A DNA stretch of 64,000 nt from Turnera subulata. Its lineage: Eukaryota; Streptophyta; Magnoliopsida; Malpighiales; Passifloraceae. The position numbers were made by a program, and so were the translations under genes. The notes under the pieces are model-generated. The model had not been told where the DNA came from. It saw nothing but the letters and a program-made list of their open reading frames with translations, and did not search any database. How positions within the stretch are numbered: the first letter of the stretch is position 1; each line of letters starts with the position of its first letter. Positions 42,612-54,789 of the stretch are shown here, in pieces. The stretch is from assembly GCA_028386065.3 (NCBI GenBank), contig JAKUCV010002460.1, positions 180,595 to 244,594 of the forward strand, in the 5' to 3' direction.

Positions 42612-42970
42612 CAACGTTATAAAACCCGGCCCGGCCATTGACTCGTTTCAGTGGCCGGGTCGCGGGTTTAAAAGTTAACCAGGGTTCAACCAGAGTCTAA
42701 CTGGTATTAAAATTAACAGTAAAAAAATATAAATTTTTTAATAAAGGTCCAACCAGAAGTTTAATCATGGTATGACCAAGATAAAATTTTGAAATTTTTG
42801 ACTTTTAACCCGGAAAAAATCGGAAATGAGTCCATAAACTAGGAAAATCCGTCATGGTCCGGCCGTTTTTTTTGAAGGATACAATCCGGAGGGATAAAAA
42901 ACCCAGAATTGTCTCCGGGTCACGGTTACCCGAGTTCAACAGATCGGGCCGGTCCGGGTTTGACAACAAT
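42612..42970. mobile_element. MULE-type MITE with 9-bp TSD GATCATTAG
   Basis: The 359-bp element has inverted ends (left GTTATAAAACCCGGCCCGGCC, complement of right GTTGTCAAACCCGGACCGGCC) and a perfect 9-bp duplication GATCATTAG at 42603-42611 and 42971-42979. A 9-bp duplication points to the Mutator superfamily. No coding. A shorter relative sits at 7330-7498. Confidence 0.85.
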
Positions 42971-43517
42971 GATCATTAGGACAGTAAATTATTGAAATAC
43001 GGATGTAACAAATCATTCTCCATCCTATTTTCGTACGGATACTGTTTTTGAGATATGGTGATGCCTTGAATGTGACAGTGCGATATTGATATACTAAATA
43101 TTTCAATCATGGCTAACATAAGATATTATTATTATTATGTTTAGTGTTGACCTGTATCACTGACTGGGAATGTGGATACCCTTAAAGAGAACTTGATATA
43201 CTAATGAGAATGCCTCACAAAGATAGACAAGAGGGAGGTGGGAGTTCTTTTTTTTAATTTAATTTTGGTCTTAATTCACACCAGCAATGCAAAGGAAGAA
43301 ATTGAGTCATGAATGGTTTGGTTTTTCTTTTTCCAATAGACTAAAACAGCTCTAACCAATGCAATAGACTCGCTCTAAAAATGAGGTAACCCGCTAACCA
43401 AATCTCTTGTACGGTGAAAGTAGGCGAATTCAAAAGCTGACCACAAATTCACCCTCTGTGTACCTAAATTAGCGCCAAATGAAACTATGACCTCTTTAAA
43501 AATAGCTAAAAAATTCC

Positions 43518-43527
43518 CTATATATAC
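43518..43527 (+). promoter_or_regulatory. TATA box of the plus AGP gene
   Basis: CTATATATAC lies 133-142 bp before the ATG at 43660, mirroring the minus copy. Confidence 0.65.
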
Positions 43528-43659
43528 CCTAGCCATCCCACCATTGTTCCTCAGGCAGCAACTATCATTCCACATATTAACAGCAGCATTGGCAAAAGAT
43601 CTTCAAATTAACTTCTGTTCTTTGAGGATTTTTTGCCATCCCCTGCAAAAATTTTAAAA

Positions 43660-43857
43660 ATGGAAATGAAGAAGGTTGCCTGTGCTGTCCTCTTTGTTGC
43701 TGCCTCACTGAGTGCAGTGATGGCCGAGGAAGTTGCGGCTCCGGCCCAAGCCCCGACAGGCGGTGCCCCAAAGAGCGGTGCCACAGCTAGCTTGCCGGCT
43801 CTTGGATCATTGCTCGGTGCTTCCATTGTGTCATTTGTTGCATTCTACTTGCAATAA
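43660..43857 (+). CDS. Arabinogalactan peptide, AGP23-like (plus copy)
   Basis: It encodes 65 residues with the same layout as its minus-strand twin: signal peptide ([22 protein letters not shown]), Ala-Pro region ([14 protein letters not shown]) and hydrophobic GPI-signal tail. I chose the ATG at 43660 rather than one nine codons earlier because the minus copy starts here and the upstream in-frame residues (MPSPAKILK) would bury the signal peptide. It is separated from the twin by about 2 kb, start codons facing each other. Confidence 0.9.
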   Translation: MEMKKVACAVLFVAASLSAVMAEEVAAPAQAPTGGAPKSGATASLPALGSLLGASIVSFVAFYLQ

Positions 43858-44247
43858 ATGAAAAAAAAAAAAGAAAGGGAGAGGAGGAGAGTGACATTAA
43901 TTAATTTTTCAAGAGGTTCTAGCTTTGGTAGGTTAGAATTTCTGTTATGCTTTGTTGTTCATCATTTGTCATCGTCCCCCTCTCACCTACAAGACAAAGC
44001 TTCCAACTCTACAATTATGTAAACTTTATTCAATGAATGGGAAGAATCAATTTCGAAGGGCTCTAAATCCCTCACTGTTGTCATTAGCTTTGTTCGCAAT
44101 TGTCATTTCTTTGTATAATTCCCATTTTCCATTTTCGTTGATCTGTTATTTATTCCGTATTCTTGAACTTCTCTTTTATTTGGTTTTAATATTCTGTTAT
44201 TTCAAGCCTTCTTTCTTATTGATTGTCTAAGAATTGAGAATACAATA

Positions 44248-44872
44248 TGATGAGGAATGAAATAATCCAATCTAGGCCTAAAGGCCCAATTGAGATAAAG
44301 TTCAGGACCAGGCCTAGGCCCAATATAAGAGTCCAGGACCAGATCCAATACAAAAGGCCCAGGACCAGTCCAGCTAGCTATTTAGCCATGTGGAAAATAT
44401 GATAAGCGTTACATAGAGTTGAAGGGACAACTGGAGTTAATGCTCCACCCCAAAAAACCCCTATAAAAAGGGGGCAAGATTAGAGTTTCAACACACACAA
44501 ATTCTTCCTGGAGAAAACTCTACTCTCCACAAGGAAATTCTCTCTAGAGAATACAATTCTCCACTCTCTAAACTCTCTCTCTATACTCTCTCAAATTAAT
44601 AGAGAAAAATCCCCTTTGCTAACTTAGGCATCGGAGGTCCTCCCGGGGTCACAACCCTGGACGTCCCCGTGTCCTTCTTTCTGGTCTTGCAGGTGCTCCA
44701 GGAGTAGAGATCAGGCCCTCCAGCCATAGAGATCAGGCCCTCCAGGCATAAGATATCAGGCCCTTCAAGCATAGAGATCAGGTCCTCTGAATATCAAGAT
44801 CAAGTCAAAGAGTCCCCAATCATGCCAAGTGGAATTTACATCTATACCCCGGTAAAAAATCCATTTTTTACA
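44248..44872 (+). repeat. LARD 5' LTR
   Basis: It starts TGATGAGGAATG and ends TTTTTTACA. It contains CCTATAAAAAGG (about 44460-44471) as a probable TATA box, and from about 44704 to 44800 four units of about 23 bp (TAGAGATCAGGCCCTCCAG and variants). Confidence 0.92.
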
Positions 44873-44888
44873 TTGGCGCCGTCTGTGG

Positions 44889-44957
44889 GAAAATTGCTAC
44901 ACAACATCCCTTAGAGTTGGGGGTTTGTGATGAGGAATGAAATAATCCAATCTAGGC
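44889..44957 (+). repeat. Misplaced copy of the LARD 3' junction beside the primer site
   Basis: About 69 bp directly after the primer-binding site (AAAATTGCTACACAACATCC.. to ..CCAATCTAGGC) duplicate 51830-51896, which is the polypurine end plus the first 28 bases of the 3' LTR. The element thus carries an internal polypurine tract and LTR start at its 5' side. Confidence 0.85.
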
Positions 44958-45719
44958 AGAGGTACACTAACCATTGAGGGTGTAATCTAATCATCGGAGG
45001 TATTTTGACCACCTAAATCATTCCCAACAGTGGAACCTTGGCCAAAGGCCCAAAAATACTAGCCAACTCGCAAAAATTATACCCTACACTCCCATCAGGA
45101 GGTATTGTAGAGGCAGGACATAGGCAAAGAACCAAAAAGGAGCCCATGGATCTCATATGTGATGAGAAAAAATAGCAAGTCAAAACTAGTTCTAACAAGC
45201 AATAGCCAAAAACTTGCAAAAGAATGTGGAAACAAGATCAAAAGCAGTTGCAACTACCACATCATACTCCACTCATCACTAGAGGAAAGAGAAGGAACTA
45301 GATCAAATTAAGATCTACATAAAGTGCAACTAGATCCAAGGCCAATCGGGTTAGATCCTAGCAAGATCTATACCAATTCGATTAGATCTAAATCAACCCT
45401 TCTAGAACAAAGAGGTTGTAGCAAGATCAAACTAGATCTGAGGCTTGCCTAATGAGAGCTTACTCAGACCAAACAAGGTCCAAGGAGCCATTGTAGTTAC
45501 ATCAAACTCTCATTCAAGTAAGGAGATCCCTATGACAAGGCCTCTTAGAGTTAAAAAAATAAAGGTCCCCAAGGTACTTCTACAAAAGGACAAGACCAAA
45601 AAAGGTGGAGAAATTTGACGCCTAAGCCCCGCAATCCTGTCATACAGGTTCTTTACCCCTCTAAATACACAACAAACAAGGGTATTTATAGAGATCAAAG
45701 AAGTGGGATACACAAAGTA

Positions 45720-45905
45720 GGCCCTGAGGTTGAAAGCAAAACCAAAGACAAGAGGTCCAGATCCTAAAAAGCTCAAGAAGTCCAGATCCAAGAGGCTCAA
45801 GAGGTCCAGATCCTAAAAGGCTCAAGAGGTCCAATTCTAAGAGGCTCAAGAGGTTCAGATCCTAAAGGCTCAATGGGTCTAGATCTTAAAGGCTCTAGAG
45901 GTCCA
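45720..45905 (+). repeat. Decayed tandem repeat in the LARD interior
   Basis: Units of about 26 bp built on CTCAAGAGGTCCAGATCCTA repeat six or seven times with substitutions. Confidence 0.75.
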
Positions 45906-48900
45906 ACACCCATTCACAAGACATCGAAGTTTATCCAAGGAAAACTCGATAGCAACAAGTCACGACCTAGTACATGGCACGCCATATCCCATTGAAGGAT
46001 GCAACTTAATAATCAAGCTCAAACAATTAGAGCACATGATTGTTATCCACAAGGTCTGAAGTTCAGATCCTCCCCTCTATGCCATAAAATAGAGGTCCTC
46101 ACAAGGAAAAGTAAGTCGGGTCCTTATCAAGGGAAACAAAAAACAATTTGAGGTAAAGACCCCATATTTTGCATACGGCTTTACAAGTACCAAGAAGCAC
46201 TAGGCCGTGAAGAGCCATAAACCACAAAAATGGTCATGTAAATGCCAAACCATGAAACAACAGGTCTCACTCGAGTAAATCTAAAGCTCACCCAAGAGAA
46301 GGACCTCTGATGAACTTGCTCAAGCTAAGAAGACGCAATCAGCACCATACAAGCTCCTACAAGGAAGCTCTAAAGCCCACGGAAGGCTTTGTAGGCCCTG
46401 CAGGCAACAAAATCATGACAAAGGCACATGCCCAGTACATCAGATCGCACACCCAGAAAAGTGTGCCAAGAGGCCCACGTAGGTCCTATGCGCGCATCAG
46501 GTGTTAACCAGTAAAATTATGAAAAAAGCCTAAGGTCAAAAGAGGTCTCTTACAAAGAAAGAGGCTACTTGAATCCCAATAAGGCTAGAAGCTATTCCAA
46601 ACTTCCACAGAAGCATCAGCTGCCGAAGGGTTCTCCTATGAAATCATAAAGATTTCAAAGTCGAAAAATTGTCCAAAAAAAAAGCGAAAATCAAGCAAAC
46701 AAGTTTGCAAGATTACAATGGAAGTCAATGGAAGTCCCTGATGTTCGAGGACGAAAAAGAACTACAGGTCCCCAAGTGTCCATGTGATGAGGAGGAACTG
46801 CAGGTCCTGAAATAGAAGAGGTGCGGAGAAACCTCAAGGAGCTCAAATTAAGGAAGTTCCAAAATGATTGGGGAACCGGATTCACCAAATATCGAACAGA
46901 GAGCCAGGGGTTCCAAAATTGACAAAATCCAAAGTCGGCATGAGCCGACAAATAGTGGAGAGACATTCAAATTGGGCATTCCAAACCATGTCCAGAGGAA
47001 CCACAATGGATTACGCGCTAAAGCAAGGCTTGAAGAGCATTTAAGCAAAATGAAAAGCTCCAAGAAGCTATCAAGCACCTGGAAGAGATACTTAATTCTA
47101 TAAGATACCAAGCAAGAGCCACAGACTTCCAAGTCCACTAATAAAGGTCAAAGGCACCTAAATTGTAAGAGCTCCTAGTAAAGAACAAAAGGTTCGGGAG
47201 TTACAAGCATGGTTCCCAGAGGTTAAGAAGCACCTAGTGCTGAACAAGTTGTAGAGGTACTCAAATCCATGAGGAACAAAATAATAGCCGCATGAGCCAC
47301 AAATCATGAAGTACCAGGTAGAGGCTCTAGTATCCAAATCGCACCAAGATACAGGAAGCAGTTGTGCAATATAAGGAGATGGAGTTGGATACTACAAAGT
47401 CATCATGACGACTATTCTTTAAGGTACTCTAAAAGTAGAAACTCCTCAAGAAACATCTCAGAAAACGAGTTAGCATGTCCACGAGATCGGAGGAGCCGAA
47501 AAGAAAGATAGGTTCAAACCTTCCCCCTTGAGGATAGGTCCAAGCACTCCATGCTCAAGAAGTCTTGGGGGCTAGGACTAGGACATCCCATTATAATAAA
47601 AACAAAGGTTGGTCGAAAGCTGTAGAAGCTCACTTCAAACAATGTAGAGCCCAAAGTAACTCAAGTTACATATGCAGAATGACCACCAGCAATCAAATGC
47701 TTAAGCATGAAATGCCCGATGAGTCAGTAAGACAGGTGCCCGACATACTGTCACGACTAGGGAAGAAAAAGCATCACATGCATTGCAAGGCCTAGAATTC
47801 GGCTTAATGCTTATTGCGCATGCATGAAGGAGTGAATCAAACCTGTGGGAGGTTTTCACAAAAAAAACCCTCAAGGCCTACTCATTGAGAGATTCACGAA
47901 GGTCCTCTTTAAAAGAATTCCCATCATCGGAAGCTAGAAAAAGATGGGAGATCTCTACCAGCAAGACCTGCAGAAGCCACCTGATGGCAGGACCTCTGTT
48001 GAGCAACAAATAATCAGGACTTCCTCATTTCAGAGACAAAAAGGTCACTAAAACGAAGACCTTCTTCGCAGTACAGGCAAAGTCTATAAGTAAAGCCACG
48101 AAGAGGTATACAAAGTCCACTCCACGAGAAAGGCAAATCAAATGCCGCATAAAGACTCACAAGATGAGCAAAAGAGCTAAGTGCTATCTTTGACAAGGAG
48201 TACTTGTCCAAGATGACGATTAAAGAGCAGGTCCTGGCTGGCTTACTCACATAAAGAATGCCTATCTTGGATAGTTGAAAAAGATGTACAGGTATTGCAG
48301 TTAGATGGTTCATATACCAAATAAGATTGCAAGCCTCATAGCCTTAAAGCTGTAGAGAGACGTGCCTGAATCCTCAATGAAGTTGGCATGAGTAACCTCA
48401 AGCATTCAAGCCAAACTTAAGGCCCTGCCCTTACCAAAATGAAGATGTCCGATTTAGTACTAGCAGAGGTCATGAGGGAAATTATCGAGTGCCTATTTAT
48501 CATAGGAGAACATTGCTCCCCCTCCTCATAAAAAGTCCTTGAGATCCAGAGTATTTCGGAAAAATAGAAGTCTACAACAAAAGGCGATAGTAAGGTGCTG
48601 CAAAAAAAAATTGAACCTCGATCCATCCAAAAAATGGGTCTTTTTGAGGATTGAGGCAATGAGCCGAAAACGGAGCTAAAGTTGGGAAGGACCATATCAA
48701 GCTGAAGAGCAAAAGTACCAAGGTTCTTATTTTAAAAATCCACCATCCAGGTGCTTACTCTCAAATCAAAGAGGTTCTTCCCATAATAAGCCGAGGCAGT
48801 CCAATACGGCTTTGAAAAGGAGCTACGAGTAGCCATGAAGATCTTTAAAATGCAGATCTCTTAAACAAAAGAGCCCTAAGGACCTCTAAAAGAAGGTTCC

Positions 48901-50159
48901 TAGAGGTCTTTAGAATAAAGAACCTTATGGTCCTCTCAAATGGTAGTTCCTTGGGACCTTCCCAAAAAAGGGACATCAGAAGCAATGCTTCCATAATAAG
49001 TCTCATGGAGGCCTCTCTAAAAAGGAACCTCTACAATGAGAACTTTCCTTGAAAACTCCCAAATAAGGGATACCTCATCTCAAATGAAAGTTCTTTGGGA
49101 CCTTCCCAAACAGGAGATCTCAGAAGCATACGAAGGTATTACTCAGGTACTCCTGTAAGGAACTCTTAAGGGTTCATTCCTTAGGATCCTGGTTATAAAG
49201 TATTACTCAGTCACTTCTGGTGAGGTTTCGTCTTGGAGATGTTGCTCCCGTATATTACTGTAACGTCCGTTTCGTTACCTTCTCTTCCAGATGCACCACA
49301 AAAGGTGTTTTTCATTTTGCTTTTTCGCAAGCAAGTGTGATGGTCAAAAGGAAGAAGAAGCAGAAAGCAAGATTCAAGAATTGAAGGGTTACTCCACCAA
49401 GCGTGAAGCCAGAAGAACCTAAAAGGTCTCTACGCCCCAAAAAAGTTAAAACCAACATAGGTTCTCTTCTTATATTCCATCAAATGATTCTTGCTATTTC
49501 TTCTTACAAATAAAGACTTCCCAAAACTTTACTATTACTATTAACTAAAGGAGTTCCATAGCTCTATTGTCAAACTTTTATCAAACTTTCTCTTTGAGGA
49601 ACCTAATGATAGAAGGCTCAGAAGGTTGAGGTCCTCCAAACTAAGTGCCTCTGAGAGAGGACCTGCAAAGGAAAGACCTCAATGGAAGGTCAAAAGCTCT
49701 CTTTGCAAGGTATAAGAGCTGGCAATAGTAACCTGCTAAAGAATGCCAGTCAGACATCTAAAATCGGGGCTTAGACCACGCACCATAAGTTGGAGTCTCG
49801 CATATACTTCCCAAAGCCGCGGCCTAACCCGCGCACTCACTCTCACATGAGCAATACAAAGACACGACCTAACACGTGCACTACAAAGTTGTAGGCTTGT
49901 CTATGCAATGCGTAACAGCAAACACAACTATTCTCCGGTTTAGAATCTCCATCAAGAGCCCTGGAGAAGGAGACCTTCCCAAGAAAAGGTCCCCAAAGGA
50001 GAACTATAAAGACCTTGAAAGTCAGGGGTTCTAAAATCTCCAAAGACCTCGAGTCAGCACAGGCACCAAAAAGGCCCCAAGCTATGCTCCTTAAGAACCT
50101 CTAAAGAAGGTCCATGATCTAAAGGAGACTCCTTTGGAAACATGTCCCCAGTCCCTAGA

Positions 50160-50400
50160 GACCTCTGAAATAAGGATTCTTGACCATGAAAATCAAAGGT
50201 CCTGAGATCCTCAAAAAAAACTTTGAAGAAGAGAGATCCTAAAATCTCTAAAGACTTTGGAAATCAAAGGTTCTAAAATTGAGATCACATGAGACCTAGA
50301 AAATCAAAGGTCCCGAGATCCCCAAAGACCTTGAAAATCAAAGATCTTGAAATCTCTGAAGACCTTGAAAATCAAAGGTCTCAAAGCCCAAAGGCCACAG
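50160..50400 (+). repeat. GACCTTGAAAATCAAAGGTC repeats in the LARD interior
   Basis: Irregular units built on GACCTTGAAAATCAAAGGTC and GAGATCCCCAAA recur, with related AAAGGTTC/GAACCT phrases from 48840 to 50760. Each unit contains GACCT..AGGTC, so single units can fold back on themselves. Confidence 0.65.
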
Positions 50401-50849
50401 TCCTCAAGGTGGATTTTTTCGAGGATTCGGTGTCAGGAGTCGCTGGAGTTTTTAATTCTAGGTACTGGAATGTTTAGTCTCCAGAGCTCTAGGCGTTTCT
50501 GGAACTTAATCCGGGGCTTTTTTAGATTTCCGGAACTTTTAATTTCCAGAGTTTTCCCACAAGTTTGTTTGGGATCTTTTCGCCTCTAGAGATTCCAGAA
50601 ATTTCTGGCCGAAAGCGAAGATCCCACCTAAAGGGGACCACTCTAGACAAAGATCTTTAAAGACCTTGAGAATCGAAGGTCACAAAAGTCTCATTCAGAC
50701 AACCTTGGAAAATCAAAAGCCTCAAAAGGCCCATAAAACAAGGTCCTTAAAGACCTAAAGGTCTCATAGGATCTTGTAAATAGAAGTCCTTGAATAGACC
50801 AGAAGCCCCAAGGTCCAAAGTAACAAACCAAGGACCTTGACTTAATAGG

Positions 50850-51260
50850 AACATCCCACATTCAAAAAAGACGACTACAGGCCATGCAGCCTATATTGGT
50901 CGCAAAGTAAGACGATGAAAGCCCATACAGCTGCTTTCAGTCGCAGAAAAAGGACGATCTAAGAGATCGTACAAAAAAAAAAAGGACGATCTAAGAGATC
51001 GCACAGAAAAAAGACGATCTAAAAAGATCGCATAGTAAAAGACGATCTAAAGAAAAGATCGCATCTTGAAAGACGACTGAGGCATGATAGCCCAAGTAAG
51101 TCGCGCATTCAATGAAAGACAACTACAGGCCATGTAGCCCAAGTAAGCTGCGTATTCAATGAAAGATGACTAAAGGCAATATCTAGCCTGAGTAAGTCGT
51201 ATACTCAGAGAAGAGGAAAAAAGAGAGAGAGAAAGACGACCAAGGCTAACTAGTCCAAAA
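50850..51260 (+). repeat. GACGATCTAA..AGATCGCA hairpin repeats in the LARD interior
   Basis: Four units read GACGATCTAA then AGATCGCA (or GATCGTACA), each able to form a short GATCT/AGATC stem. They are flanked by units reading AAAGACGACT, then GGCCAT, then AAGTAAGTCGC. Unit length is 25-60 bp. Confidence 0.7.
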
Positions 51261-51868
51261 AGTAAGGTCGCATATCAAGAAACATACAAAGAAGGTACCG
51301 CATTCTGAGGTCCTCTTTGCACCGTGAAGGAGGCGCCCACTTTCAGAGGTCCTCTATATATCAGGTCCCCTCCATATGTCGAAGGTGCCTTTATTTAAAG
51401 GACCTCTTCATATCAGATGTACCAAAGGATACCCATCTCATGTCCAGAAAAGAAGACCTCTATGAGACAACAACAAAGCAAAATGTCCCATTATTAATGG
51501 AGGCCTTATACAAATTTAAGAGAGGCTTCTCAGGTCCAAAAGAAAAGTGCATAAGCTGAAAAGCGTGCCATATGAGCTCTAAAAACGTCCACCTCTATCT
51601 TACGAGAGGGTCACTTACATAGGGGGCTTTATGAGCTCTCAGCTTTAGCAAATTGGAATTCGAGCCAATTCCACATTGGTCATACAATGGGCTTATAGCT
51701 GAAAATTCAATAAGTTCATAGCTCAAAATCAATACATTGGAGCTCATGTTTGAATTAGCCTAATAAGGCAAGCTAAGACCTGAAGGCGACAAAAAAAAAA
51801 AGCATACCTTGGAAGTAAAAAACTCTAAGGAAAATTGCTACACAACATCCCTTAGAGTTGGGGGCTTG

Positions 51869-52494
51869 TGATGAGGAATGAAATAATCCAATCTAGGCCT
51901 AAAGGCCCAATTGAGATAAAGTTCAGGACCAGGCCTAGGCCCAATATAAGAGTCCAGGACCAGATCCAATACAAAAGGCCCAGGACCAGTCCAGCTAGCT
52001 ATTTAGCCATGTGGAAAATATGATAAGCGTTACATGGAGTTGAAGGGACAACTGGAGTTAATGCTCCACCACAAAAAACCCCTATAAAAAGGGGGCAAGA
52101 TTAGAGTTTCAACACACACAAATTCTTCCTGGAGAAAACTCTACTCTCCACAAGAAAATTCTCTCTAGAGAATACAATTCTCCACTCTCTAAACTCTCTC
52201 TCTCTATACTCTCTCAAATTAATAGAGAAAAATCCCCTTTGCTAACTTAGGCATCGGAGGTCCTCCCGGGGTCACAACCCTGGACGTCCCCGTGTCCTTC
52301 TTTCTGGTCTTGCAGGTGCTCCAGGAGTAGAGATCAGGCCCTCCAGCCATAGAGATCAGGCCCTCCAGGCATAAGAGATCAGGCCCTCCAAGCATAGAGA
52401 TCAGGTCCTCTGAATATCAAGTTCAAGCCAAAGAGTCCCCAATCATGCCAAGTGGAATTTACATCTATACCCCGGTAAAAATCCATTTTTTACA
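51869..52494 (+). repeat. LARD 3' LTR
   Basis: Near-identical copy of 44248-44872, including the 23-bp units and TATA-like sequence, and followed by the target duplication CAATA. Confidence 0.92.
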
Positions 52495-52499
52495 CAATA

Positions 52500-53290
52500 A
52501 AAACTATTATCATCACATGAATGTTTAGTTGTTCTGGCCTACAGGGGTATTCTTTTTCATATATATATATTTTTTTTTTATGAAAGAAGAGAAATTCGGG
52601 TTGTTACCCAGATAGAAAAAACGGGGCAAGTTGCATTGGAACTCGCATAATGTAACACTATGGGTGTAGCACATTATTGCAGTGGAAAATCTAGTTACAA
52701 AACATCATCTAATCAAACTCGAATATGCATATATAGAAGACCAAATTAATTAATTTATATTTGTGCAATACAAGTATTTAATTAGGCGATAAAAAAGTAC
52801 AGGGAACTAATTAAAATTTTATGCCCAGTTCAAGGACCGAAATTGCATTTAAGCCGCTGTATTATCAAATAATGATCCCAAAAATATAGAATCAGTGACT
52901 GAAGAGACAATAATTTTCCATAAAACATAAACAGAGAATTGAACTATACTCATTCTGCATCTTCTAGACAACCTAAACACACGCTTAGCTTTATGAGCAT
53001 CATTTGCGCAAAGCAGTACAACCTTGACCACAGGAATGAGATTTGCTTGAATCGCAATGTGAATCAAAGCTTTTTCTCATTCTTTCTTGGAACTTTCTCA
53101 TCCTTCCTCATATCTGAAAGATAAATTAAACAACTTTCAACGATTAAGGAATTTGTAGCCTCTCATATTTTCCAACAAACCGTGTGCTTGTTTGAACTCG
53201 TGCACAGCATGTAATATTTTATAAATCATTGAAGGAAATATTTATTCAAAAGTACTATTTTAGTGGTGAAAATATGTGTTGGACCATTAT
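52500..53290. other. Intergenic region upstream of L5
   Basis: AT-rich sequence. No gene or element is visible; it ends in the L5 promoter. Confidence 0.5.
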
Positions 53291-53292
53291 TC

Positions 53293-53300
53293 TATATAAA
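53293..53300 (+). promoter_or_regulatory. TATA box of LRR copy L5
   Basis: TATATAAA lies about 70 bp before the ATG at 53368, comparable with L3 and L4. The promoter therefore looks intact although the coding region is broken. Confidence 0.65.
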
Positions 53301-53367
53301 CTCTTAACAATCCTCCAATGTTTCAAAACTCATCAACCCAATAGCCATCAGTCTTTACAAAATCAAA

Positions 53368-54789
53368 ATGAGGTCTCTTTCTTTAGTACTTTTGCTCTCT
53401 ATACTCACCCTCCTCCAGTCTCTCCAGCTCACATCAGCTGCCTGTCACGTCGATGACGAAACTGGCCTGCTTGCATTCAAGTCAGGTATCACCCATGACC
53501 CGTCCGGCATACTTAGTTCATGGAAACCCGGGACGGATTGCTGCTTATGGGAGGGCATAGTTTGCGAGGGAAACAACCGGGTCACATATATATGGCTTAG
53601 CAGTGATCCCCAGGATCCAAATGGCTTCTTGTCGGGTACAATCTCACCATCTCTAGTAAAACTCCATCATCTTAAGCAAATTTATCTTAACAACCGAGGA
53701 AACCTCACCGGTAAGTTCCCGGACCTCCTATTCGGATTACCTGAATTGCAGGAAGTTAGTCTAGAAAACAACAACTTTTCGGGTCAAATACCTACCAACA
53801 TAGCCAGGCTAACCAATCTTCGAGTGCTGAGATTGGGAGGAAACAAGTTTATTGGGGCAATACCAAGTACAATATCCAAGTTAACAAACTTGGATTTGGC
53901 TTGGACTCAGCAAAAATTCACTCACGGGCGCAATCCCAAATGAAATTAGCCAGCTAACCAAGCTAACAACCTTGAGTCTTGACCATAACCAGCTCTCTGG
54001 TACCATTCCTGATTTTTTCACCACATTCACTACCCTTTCTTTTCTAGACCTATCATATAACAAACTCCAAGGTGCTATACCACCATCATTGTCCTCACAA
54101 GCACTGGTCGACATTATACTAGGCCACAATGAACTAACAGGAAGCATCCCTGATTTTCTTGGTAAGTTCAAGAGGCTAGAGACGCTTGATCTTTCATGGA
54201 ACAAGCTCAGTGGAACTGTGCCTAAAAGTTTTTCCAGTCTCAAAAATATAAATCACCTCGACCTCTCACATAACTCTCTTGTAGACCCGTTTCCCTCAAT
54301 ATTGTATGGACAGATTCGCTCCCTTGATCTGTCTTACAATAACTTCCACCTCAAGCAAATCCCAAGCTGGGTGACTTCCTCTCGGTTCTTGAATCTCTCA
54401 AGCTTGCCAAATGTGGGATAAGGATCGACTTGAACAAGGGGGTGCCCATGAAGCCAAATCATACTCTGCACATTGACCTTTCACACAACGAAATATCGGG
54501 CAGTGCCCTAAGTTTGTTGAACAAGACAAACAATCTGGTCGGGTTTTGGGTTTCAGGAAATAAGCTGAAGTTTGATCTTGGGAGTTTAAAGCTTCCTCGT
54601 ACTCTAAAGCACTTGGATTTGTCGAGGAACCTGGTGTTTGGGAAGGTGCCTGAGGCAATTTCTGGTCTGAAAAGATTGAATGTGAGTTATAATCATCTCT
54701 GTGGAAAGCTTCCACCGTCCAAATTTCCACCGGATTCCTTTGTGGGCAATGACTGCCTGTGTGGTTCTCCTCTACAACCGTGCAAATAA
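53368..54789 (+). pseudogene. Secreted LRR protein gene with two frameshifts (copy L5)
   Basis: The start is normal: signal peptide (MRSLSLVLLLSILTLLQSLQLTSA), N-cap (ACHVDDETGLLAFKSGI..DCCLWEGIVC) and LRRs to about residue 180. A frame change near 53895-53910 moves coding to another frame (GLSKNSLTGAIPNEI readable from about 53911), and a second near 54375-54390 moves it again before LAKCGIRIDL. The final frame (54430-54789) ends with the C-cap GNDCLCGSPLQPC. Correcting two single-base steps would give a full-length family member, so it is either a young pseudogene or carries assembly errors. Confidence 0.85.

Larger units (their letters stand above)
41426..43857. repeat. Inverted duplication carrying the two AGP genes
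   Basis: The arms are about 41426-41850 and 43440-43857, covering coding, leader and promoter (AGGGATGGCAAAAGATC, TGCTGCCTGAGGAA and GTGGGATGGCTAGGG-type phrases in both). The centre holds a Copia relic and a MITE. Similarity beyond the coding region shows that this is a recent local duplication. Confidence 0.85.
44248..52494 (+). mobile_element. LARD-type LTR retrotransposon without gag-pol, TSD CAATA
   Basis: The 8.25-kb element has LTRs 44248-44872 and 51869-52494, flanked by CAATA (44243-44247 and 52495-52499). The primer-binding site TGGCGCCGTCTGTGGGA starts at 44874, and a G-run polypurine stretch (near 51858-51864) precedes the 3' LTR. The 7-kb interior has no frame longer than about 100 codons and no gag, protease, RT or integrase motif on either strand. 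It is instead full of decayed short tandem repeats. LTRs differ at about 7 substitutions in 625 bp plus small indels, so it moved recently, presumably using proteins of a Gypsy-type partner. The strand is inferred from the primer site. Confidence 0.88.

Noticed and set aside
44248..52494. Several 60-100-codon frames in the LARD interior
   Set aside because: None carries a gag or pol motif; they are scattered over strands and frames and derive from stop-poor repeat units.
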